Positions 1-7,100 of a stretch of DNA of 64,000 nt are shown here, piece by piece (within the stretch, counting starts at the first letter, position 1; every line of letters starts with the position of its first letter). The position numbers were made by a program, and so were the translations under genes. The stretch is from an uncultured Lachnospiraceae bacterium (lineage in GTDB: Bacteria; Bacillota; Clostridia; Lachnospirales; Lachnospiraceae), in NCBI GenBank assembly GCA_910586255.1, contig CAJUHR010000009.1:45154-109153 (forward strand). Direction: 5' to 3'. Below the pieces are notes generated by a model. The model was not told the DNA's origin. It searched no databases and saw nothing but the letters and a program-made list of their open reading frames with translations.

Positions 1-187
1 TGTCCCGTTTTTCGAGGAATTGTCCGATTCCAAGGATCAGGAATATTTAAAGACCATTGAGGAATCGGGTACGGAAGTGATAGAGGTCAATGTGGCAGAC
101 TGGCAGGCGGCCTGCAGCAGTGTATACGATAAGTATGGCACAGAGTATGCGGATATTATTGAGCAGATTAAAAACACAAAATATTAA
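1..187 (+). CDS. TRAP transporter substrate-binding protein DctP, C-terminal fragment
   Basis: An open frame runs in from the left edge and stops at TAA 185-187; only the last 61 codons are present. The visible residues are mostly helical and end in ...ADIIEQIKNTKY, which is the usual C-terminal helix of DctP-type extracytoplasmic binding proteins. The call rests mainly on position: DctQ and DctM follow directly on the same strand, and in TRAP operons the binding protein normally precedes them. Its role would be to capture an organic acid or related ligand outside the membrane and hand it to DctQM. Truncated by the window, so signal peptide and ligand pocket cannot be judged. Confidence 0.75.
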   Translation, partial: VPFFEELSDSKDQEYLKTIEESGTEVIEVNVADWQAACSSVYDKYGTEYADIIEQIKNTKY

Positions 188-208
188 TCGTTGATTGCAG
201 GCAGGAAG

Positions 209-242
209 GGGGACTTTGCGGGGCGTATCCGCAAAAGTTCCC
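209..242 (+). terminator. Hairpin between dctP and dctQ (attenuator-like)
   Basis: GGGGACTTTGCGG pairs with CCGCAAAAGTTCCC around a short loop, followed by a T-rich stretch (TTTGTTGTTT). It sits in the gap between the binding-protein gene and the membrane genes. Inference: a partial terminator or mRNA-stabilising stem that lets the binding protein be made in excess over the permease, as is common in binding-protein operons. Confidence 0.55.
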
Positions 243-275
243 TTTGTTGTTTGACAAAAGGAGGAGGCAGAAAAT

Positions 276-836
276 ATGAGTAAACAAGAAGCAGAAAGAG
301 AGAGGGCAGGTAAAGTATCTGTGGGCCCGGAAGTCTCCTTTAAAGGGAGTAAAGGAGAAAAAAGCCAGGCAATGCCGGAACGGCTGGCGGATGGATTGTC
401 ACGGTTTATGATCCTGGTCTGTGTGGCTGTTTTCAGTATTATGGTATTTTCCGTGTCCTATGGGGTTCTGGGAAGATATCTTCCCTTTGTGAAAAATCCC
501 CGGTGGACCCAGGAGCTGGCCATTCTCTGCATGGTCTGGCTGTGTTTTCTGGGAGCGGGATACGCCATTAAGGAGGGACTGCATGTGCGGATGACATTGA
601 TTGAGTTTCTTGTGCCGAGGAAGGCGGCCTCTGTGCTTCACCGATGTGCCTACGGGCTGCTCCTTGTGATCAATGTGATGTGGGTGGTATATGGGATTCA
701 GCTTTTGAAGCTGACGAAGATGGCAAAAATGGCAGCTACGGGATGGCCGATGAGCGTGACCTACCTCTCGGTGGTTCTAGGAGGCGTCTATGGGGCGGCC
801 ATGGCTTTGTACCGTCTGTGGAAGGGAGGATTTTAA
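276..836 (+). CDS. dctQ: TRAP transporter small permease (DctQ)
   Basis: 186 residues. After a charged ~40-residue N-terminus there are four hydrophobic segments at about residues 45-65, 80-100, 120-145 and 155-180. The segment with ...NPRWTQELAILCMVWLCFLGAGYAI and the following HVRMT is the typical DctQ signature (W-x-E-E/Q-hydrophobic, then G-x-H/L-x-x-x). It forms the small membrane subunit of a sodium-driven TRAP importer together with DctM. A strong AAAGGAGGAGG site lies just upstream of the ATG. The gene ends two bases before the DctM start, so translation of the two is probably coupled. Confidence 0.9.
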   Translation: MSKQEAERERAGKVSVGPEVSFKGSKGEKSQAMPERLADGLSRFMILVCVAVFSIMVFSVSYGVLGRYLPFVKNPRWTQELAILCMVWLCFLGAGYAIKEGLHVRMTLIEFLVPRKAASVLHRCAYGLLLVINVMWVVYGIQLLKLTKMAKMAATGWPMSVTYLSVVLGGVYGAAMALYRLWKGGF

Positions 837-838
837 GC

Positions 839-2131
839 ATGAATACGGCTGCGACAGCAATACTTTTGATTACGTTTTTTCTGATGATCATCCTGGGATT
901 TCATATTTCCTATTCCATGATGGCATCTGCCGCAGTGACCATTTTGTATCTGGGACTGTCCCCCACCCAGATTATCAATACCATGGTGGACAGCGTGGAT
1001 GGGTTTACCTTTCTTGCCATTCCGTTTTTTATCCTTTCCGGAGACATCATGGCTCACGGGGGAATTTCGGACCGTCTGATTTTGTTGGCGGATGCTTTGG
1101 TGGGATGGATGCGGGGCGGCCTGGCCATGGTAAATGTGGTGGCTTCCATTTTTTTCGGCGGAATATCCGGCTCGGCCACGGCGGACACGGCTTCTCTGGG
1201 AGCCATCTTGATTCCTATGATGGAAAAGCAGGGCTATGACAAGGAATTTGCCACGGCGGTGACCATGACCAGCAGTGTGCAGGGAATGTTGATCCCGCCC
1301 AGCCATAATATGATCATCTATGCCATGGCAGCGGGAGGAATTTCCGTCAGCGCATTGTTTATGGCAGGAATTGTGCCGGGAGTTGTGCTGGGGCTGGCGC
1401 TGATGGCATTTAGCTATTACCTTTCCGTAAAGAGAAATTATCCCAAGGGCACTCCCTTTTCCCTGAGAAATTTATGGAAGGCCCTGAAAAAGTCCATCTG
1501 GGGACTGGGAACTGTCCTGATTGTGGTGGTCGGTGTGGTAAAGGGAATTTTTACGGCTACGGAGAGCGCGGCCATTGCCTGTGTCTATGCTTTGGTGGTA
1601 TCGCTGATAGTCTACAGGGAGATGGATGGGAAAGAGCTTCTTAAGGTAGTCAAAAGCAGTATTAAGACCTTATCCACAGTGCTGATTCTGATCTCGGCTT
1701 CCGGACCATTTGGATTTTGCATTACTTATCTGAAAATTCCGGAGATGGTGGTAAACGGACTTTTAGGGCTTACGGACAGCGGATTTTTGCTGCTGCTTAT
1801 GATTAATCTGATTATTCTGGTGCTGGGAACGATTCTGGGCATGGCTTCGATTATCATTATAGTCACTCCGATTTTGATGCCAGTGCTGCTGAGTATCGGT
1901 ATGAGTCCCATCCAGTTCGGCGCGATTCTCATTTTGAATTGCGGTATCGGTCTGATCACCCCGCCAGTGGGCGGCGTGTTGTTTATCGGAAGCGGAATTT
2001 CGGGAGTGCCTATTGAGCGGCTTTTTAAACAAACGCTGCCGCTTTTGGCGGTGATGGTGATCGTTCTGCTTCTGATTACCTATGTGCCGGCTATCACCCT
2101 GGCTTTGCCCGGAGTACTGGGACTATTATAA
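839..2131 (+). CDS. dctM: TRAP transporter large permease (DctM)
   Basis: 430 residues with about 12 hydrophobic segments, the normal size for DctM, the ion-coupled transport subunit of TRAP systems. Typical landmarks are the N-terminal FHISYSMM, the GGISGSATADTASLGAILIPMM stretch near residues 95-115, and the ...LITPPVGGVLFIGSGISG region close to the C-terminus. I chose ATG 839 because GGAGGA at 825-830 is correctly spaced and residues from here match the family; the open frame extends upstream through dctQ in another phase but that part is non-homologous. Substrate unknown; the sulfatase downstream suggests a sulfated or sulfate-releasing small molecule, which is inference. Confidence 0.92.
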   Translation: MNTAATAILLITFFLMIILGFHISYSMMASAAVTILYLGLSPTQIINTMVDSVDGFTFLAIPFFILSGDIMAHGGISDRLILLADALVGWMRGGLAMVNVVASIFFGGISGSATADTASLGAILIPMMEKQGYDKEFATAVTMTSSVQGMLIPPSHNMIIYAMAAGGISVSALFMAGIVPGVVLGLALMAFSYYLSVKRNYPKGTPFSLRNLWKALKKSIWGLGTVLIVVVGVVKGIFTATESAAIACVYALVVSLIVYREMDGKELLKVVKSSIKTLSTVLILISASGPFGFCITYLKIPEMVVNGLLGLTDSGFLLLLMINLIILVLGTILGMASIIIIVTPILMPVLLSIGMSPIQFGAILILNCGIGLITPPVGGVLFIGSGISGVPIERLFKQTLPLLAVMVIVLLLITYVPAITLALPGVLGLL

Positions 2132-2248
2132 AAAACTGAATTTTGCCTGCATCTATGTGTTGGCGGGCGGATGAAAGGCTGTGAGAGGGGAGTACTCTTG
2201 GAAACGAAGGAACGTTTAAAAATAAAGGAAAGCAGGATGGAGGAGAAA

Positions 2249-3703
2249 ATGAGCAGCAGGAAAAATGTATTGATGATTTGTACGGATCACTGGCCGGGAT
2301 CCCTTTTGGGCTGTGCCGGGCGCCGTGATATCATGACGCCCACATTGGACTATCTGGCAAAAAACGGGATCCGGTTTGAGAATTGCTACAGTGAATGTCC
2401 GGTGTGCATTCCGGCCAGAAGAACAATGATGACCGGCTTATCGCCAAGGAGTCATGGAGATCGGGTGTATTCTGACCGGATGGAGATGCCGAATGTCCCC
2501 ACTCTGGCTGAGGTATTTCGCGAAAATGGTTATCAGACCATGGCTGTGGGGAAGCTGCATGTGTATCCCCAGCGGAACCGTATTGGCTTTGAGGATGTGA
2601 TTCTGGCAGAGGAAGGACGTTATGAGCTGGGAGCCGTGGATGACTATCAGATCTGGCTGGGGGAGCACGGGTATCTGGGACAGGAATTCATGCATGGAAT
2701 GGGAAATAATACCTATTATACGAGACCCTGGCATCTGGATGAAAAGGCCCATCCCACCAATTGGGTAACCATGGAGATGATGCACCAGATCAAGAGAAAG
2801 GATCCCACCCGTCCGTTTTTCTTCTTCTGTTCCTATCAGTTCCCCCATCCGCCGCTGGTTCCCTTACAGATCTATCTGGATATGTATGAGGAGGATGAAA
2901 TCGAGCCAATCTCAGGACAGGACTGGCTGGATGACAGCAGGATTTTCAGGGCTATGTGCCAGCAGGCAGAGCTTTATACGGAGAAGGAAAAAAGGCGGGC
3001 CAGGCGGGCGTTTTTTGCCCAGTGTACCCATATTGATTACCAGATTCGCCTGCTGGTCGGAACCCTGCGGGAAAGCAGCCTGCTGGACGACACGATCCTG
3101 GTGTTCTTAAGCGACCACGGAGACATGCTGTTTGATCACGGTATGGTGGCAAAGCGCTGCTTTTATGAGGAGGCATCCTGTATCCCCCTGATTCTCTCCG
3201 GCAAACCGCTGGAATCTTATGGGGGCAGGGTGGAGGAGAAGCTGGCTGGTCTGGGGGATGTGATGCCCACACTTTTAGAGCTGTGCGGGCTTCCTGTGCC
3301 GGAAAGTGTGGAGGGTATTTCCCTGCTTTCTGAAAAGGAGCACCCCTATCTGTACGGGGAGGTCAGCGAGGGCGAAAAGGCGACCCGCATGATTCGATGG
3401 GACAAATATAAGCTGATCTATTACCCTTGCGGAAATGTGACGCAGCTTTTTGATTTGAAACGGGATCCGGCGGAAACCCATGATTGCTCCCGGGATGAGG
3501 AGTATAGGGAAATCTTAGAGAAAATGGAGGGATTTCTCATAGAAAGGCTTTATGGGAAGGATTTGGAATGGGTGGAGAATGGAAGGCTTAAGGGCTTTGA
3601 AGCCGGAGAGGATACGGTCAGAGCGGATTATGGGCTGTATAATCAGCGGGGATATCACTGGCCGGTGCCCCAGGGGTATTCCAATAAGGGGAAGAATGCC
3701 TGA
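2249..3703 (+). CDS. Cys-type (FGly) sulfatase, alkaline-phosphatase superfamily
   Basis: 484 residues from the ATG at 2249, which has GGAGG five bases upstream; the open frame reaches back to 2171 but that extension is not conserved-looking. The sulfatase modification motif C-I-P-A-R lies at about residues 53-57; the cysteine is converted to formylglycine in active enzymes. An N-terminal metal-binding Asp (ICTDHW) and the LSDHGDMLFDHG segment (~residue 290) supply further metal and substrate ligands. The family hydrolyses sulfate monoesters. No signal peptide is visible, so it should act in the cytoplasm on an imported substrate, which fits the TRAP transporter genes directly upstream. No anaerobic sulfatase-maturating enzyme is in this window, so maturation must be encoded elsewhere. 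Confidence 0.9.
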   Translation: MSSRKNVLMICTDHWPGSLLGCAGRRDIMTPTLDYLAKNGIRFENCYSECPVCIPARRTMMTGLSPRSHGDRVYSDRMEMPNVPTLAEVFRENGYQTMAVGKLHVYPQRNRIGFEDVILAEEGRYELGAVDDYQIWLGEHGYLGQEFMHGMGNNTYYTRPWHLDEKAHPTNWVTMEMMHQIKRKDPTRPFFFFCSYQFPHPPLVPLQIYLDMYEEDEIEPISGQDWLDDSRIFRAMCQQAELYTEKEKRRARRAFFAQCTHIDYQIRLLVGTLRESSLLDDTILVFLSDHGDMLFDHGMVAKRCFYEEASCIPLILSGKPLESYGGRVEEKLAGLGDVMPTLLELCGLPVPESVEGISLLSEKEHPYLYGEVSEGEKATRMIRWDKYKLIYYPCGNVTQLFDLKRDPAETHDCSRDEEYREILEKMEGFLIERLYGKDLEWVENGRLKGFEAGEDTVRADYGLYNQRGYHWPVPQGYSNKGKNA

Positions 3704-3726
3704 GATTGGATGGATTTGTTAAGAAG

Positions 3727-3779
3727 AAATCACAAAAAGAGCAGTTTATATTTTGTATAAGCTGCTCTTTTTGTGATTT
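3727..3779. terminator. Bidirectional stem-loop terminator after the sulfatase gene
   Basis: A perfect 18-bp inverted repeat (AAATCACAAAAAGAGCAG at 3727-3744 and its complement at 3762-3779) encloses a 17-base loop that itself is partly self-complementary. The T-rich descending arm gives the U tract. It begins 23 bases after the sulfatase stop codon. A short open frame that spans it (3706-3972) is not considered a gene. Confidence 0.8.
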
Positions 3780-4024
3780 GGTGCGTCTGGCGGCGCACAT
3801 TTATAAATATTTTGGAAAAAGGAAATTCTGTTTAGGAGTTTGCGCAAAAATAGAAATAAAAAGGAATCTGTTAATTTGCCAAATGCAAAACAAAAACATT
3901 AGGGAAAATCAAGAGTTTTACAAAATAAGGAATTTGCCTAGAGGCTGTTTTGGTCTGTTTACACAAAGATAGCAATAAAAAATGGATAAAATACACAAAA
4001 AAACCGAAAACAATCCGATTCCGC

Positions 4025-4053
4025 TTGACATATGCACAACAAAAGCTTACAAT
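4025..4053 (+). promoter_or_regulatory. Sigma-A-type promoter of the modular-protein gene
   Basis: TTGACA at 4025-4030, a 17-base spacer and TACAAT at 4048-4053. Immediately downstream, TGTAAA-N7-TTTACA (4056-4074) forms a small inverted repeat over the expected transcription start and is a candidate operator. The rest of the 3780-4105 gap is AT-rich with nothing else recognised. Confidence 0.65.
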
Positions 4054-4105
4054 AATGTAAACAAAAATTTTACAAATGCAAACTAAAATATAAGGGGGAA
4101 ATAAA

Positions 4106-7100
4106 ATGTTTCGCAGAATAATGTCGATGTTTATGATTCCTGTACTTCTTTTGTTTTCTGTTTGTAACGTGACATTTGTACATGCGGAGGAAGCAGACAA
4201 TCATACAGATGACGGCGTACCGTTTAAAGGCTATGAATTTCGTTCCTATGAGCCGGGAGAGAATGACGCAAAATTATATGAAGAAGCAGGAACGCTTATT
4301 TATGAAATCGACAAAATATCACTGGAGGACTGGCAGAATAAGCTTTTCATAGATTCCGGCATAGTTTTTGAAAAGGGAAAGCAATATACGGTGGATTTTG
4401 CCATCTCGGCCAGTAAAGACACATATTTTTCCTTCTTTGTAAACCAGATAGGTGCCTGGAACCCGGTGATTTCCGAATTTCTGAATATCGGGGACTATGT
4501 GGAGAATTATAGCTACACGACTTCGGTGATAGGCGATGATATGGCGATGGAGGTGCTGTTTCAGTTTGGCGGCGGCGGAAACCAGGCGCCTTTAAAAATC
4601 AGCCTTTTGGATTTCTCGATTCATGAAGTCGCGGCAGAGGAAGAGGCGGAGCATACATCCTTTTACAGAGTCCCTGATTTTGGCGGTCTTTCCGTATCGG
4701 CGGAAGGCGCTGACGGCAGCAGTCTGTACATAGAGGGAGGCGGGCTTGTTTTTGAAACAGGGGAAGCCGGCAAAGTAAGGGTCGAGGATTTAAGCTTCAA
4801 AAAGGGATACGATTATGAGATCACATACACCGTTTGGGCCGACAAAAGCGCCCGGGTGGCCTGCTCGGTGGATCCTAAGGGAGGATACTTTGCCCCGGGC
4901 CCGTTTGTTTCCCTCTCAGGAGGACCTCGGACGATAAGCCGCAGAACCGGAATACAACAGGCAGACCAGCAGATGGAGATCACCTTTGACATCGACAAAG
5001 GAGGAGAGGAGCCTGTAAAGATCATCTTTGATCAGATCGTGATAAAAGAGATAAAGGACGGTCAGGAAGAGGTTTTTCAGAATGCATGGGTCGTTGACGG
5101 CTTTCAGCTGAACCACAATGAGTCCGATGGCGCGGTCGCTGACTTGGATATGGATGAAGAGGGGAATGTGGTATATCGAATCGAGAAAATCGGTGAACAT
5201 GACTGGAACAATAAGGTCATGATCGATAAGGGTGTTACCTTTGTGAAAGACAATGCCTACAAGGTGGAGATTTCCCTGGAAAGCGATAAGGAAATGCGCG
5301 TATTTTTCGGCGTGAACCCGAAAAACAAATGGGAGCCGAAGATTGCGGAGACGCTGGCGCTTGAGGAGGGCGTGAATGAATTTTCCTTTGCAACCGATAC
5401 ACAGGCGTATGATGAGGATATGGAAGTGCTGTTCCAGTTTGGAGGATTCGGCAATACGGCGCCCTGCAACATTAAAATGAAAGCAATATCCATTGAACCG
5501 GCGTCCCCGGATGATATAGCCGCGGTGGCGGCGAAAAGAGCGGCAGTCATGGAGCCGGCCCTGGTTAAAGAGTACACCTTTTCCAAATTAGACAACTATA
5601 AATTCAAGGGCTTTGTAATGAATGACTCAAGTGGTTCGGAGCTGTACTTAGATGAAGGCGTGCTTGTGTATGACATCAAATCCTTTGGAGTGAATCAGCT
5701 GGTCAAAAAAGATTTATGGCTCAGCAACAATACCGAGTACAACATTGAAATGAAGGTGTCCGCCAGCCGGCCCATGAACCTGGAATGTTTTGTCAGCGGC
5801 AGGAATACCCAGAAGGACAGGGATAAGTCCAGACTGACAGTCGGCAAAAGCATGGAGGTGATCAAAGCCAAGTTCAGAACGGGGAATACTACGGATGATC
5901 AGGGGCGTATCGTCTTTGATTTAAGCAACAATGAAGGAAGCGGGAAATTTTATGTACATTCGGTGGTTATAAATGCAGTTGAGGAGGGAATTGAGGAGAC
6001 TTTTTTGCTGGAGGATGTATGTGAGGTGCATACGGATGATAAATCAAATGCGACACATAGCTTTGTAAACGGAGGTCTGATATATGACGTAAAAAGATTC
6101 GGCGGAAATCCCTGGGAGAATAAAATAACCATAGACAATATAACAGAATTTAAAAGAGATAAAAACTATATTGTGGAATTTGACATGAGCAGCACGGAAA
6201 GTATTGTCTTTACCTGTGTCCTGCGGAATCTTGAAAGATATGAGGATGAGGACGAATGGGAATACTTCTGGGAGAGAAACCGCGTCATGGGCGGGAAAAA
6301 ACAGCATTTTCGGTTTACCTTTAAAGCTTTGGAGGACAATCCTGTCAATCAAATGATTTTTGAGCTGGGCGGACAGGGGAATACAAAAAAGGGACCGGCC
6401 AATATTTTTATAAGCGATATAAAAATAACGGAATGTGCCGATTACAGAAAAGATAAGGTTCAGTTTTCAGGTGCGGAGGGAGTGTTCTCATCCGAGCATG
6501 AAGGATCCTTGGCAAGCGGATGCTTACACCAGGAGAACGGCGTTCTCATATACGAAATCGGCAGGGAAGGGATAGCCGACTGGCACAACCAGCTTATATT
6601 CAATCAGGGGGTTAAGTTTGAAAAGGGATATCGCTACAGAATCGATGTGACGGCATCCGCCAGCGGAGGCGCCAATGTGAAATGTGCGATCGTCTCCCAA
6701 AGGGACTGGAAGGAGAAGGCCAAAAAGTACGGCATCCTCTTAAACGAAGAATCAACCCTGTCTTTTGAGACAGATACGCTACAGTACAGTGACGAGGATG
6801 TGGAGTTTAGTTTGGCCTTTGGCGGCATGTACAATCGAAGCAATACCACCATAAAAATCAGCGATATTAAAATCTACAAGCTTAGTCCGGGTATCCCTTA
6901 TACTGGTACTGCCATTGACGACTATGATGTGGAAATCCTATATGATAATTCGGATTTTTATGAGAGCTGCGATTTTAAAGGCTATACATTCAACTCCACG
7001 CTCATTGACAATGCGGATGCTTCCCTTTATGAAGAAGATGGTATCCTTCATTACGTGATAAGAGAAGTGGGGGAAGAGACATATCATAACAAAGTATCGA

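Noticed and set aside
644..838. N-terminal extension of DctM through dctQ
   Set aside because: It overlaps dctQ in another frame, has no family similarity, and the ATG at 839 has a good ribosome site.
3706..3972. 88-codon frame after the sulfatase gene
   Set aside because: It runs through a perfect terminator stem and AT-rich spacer, with no ribosome site; composition is non-protein-like.
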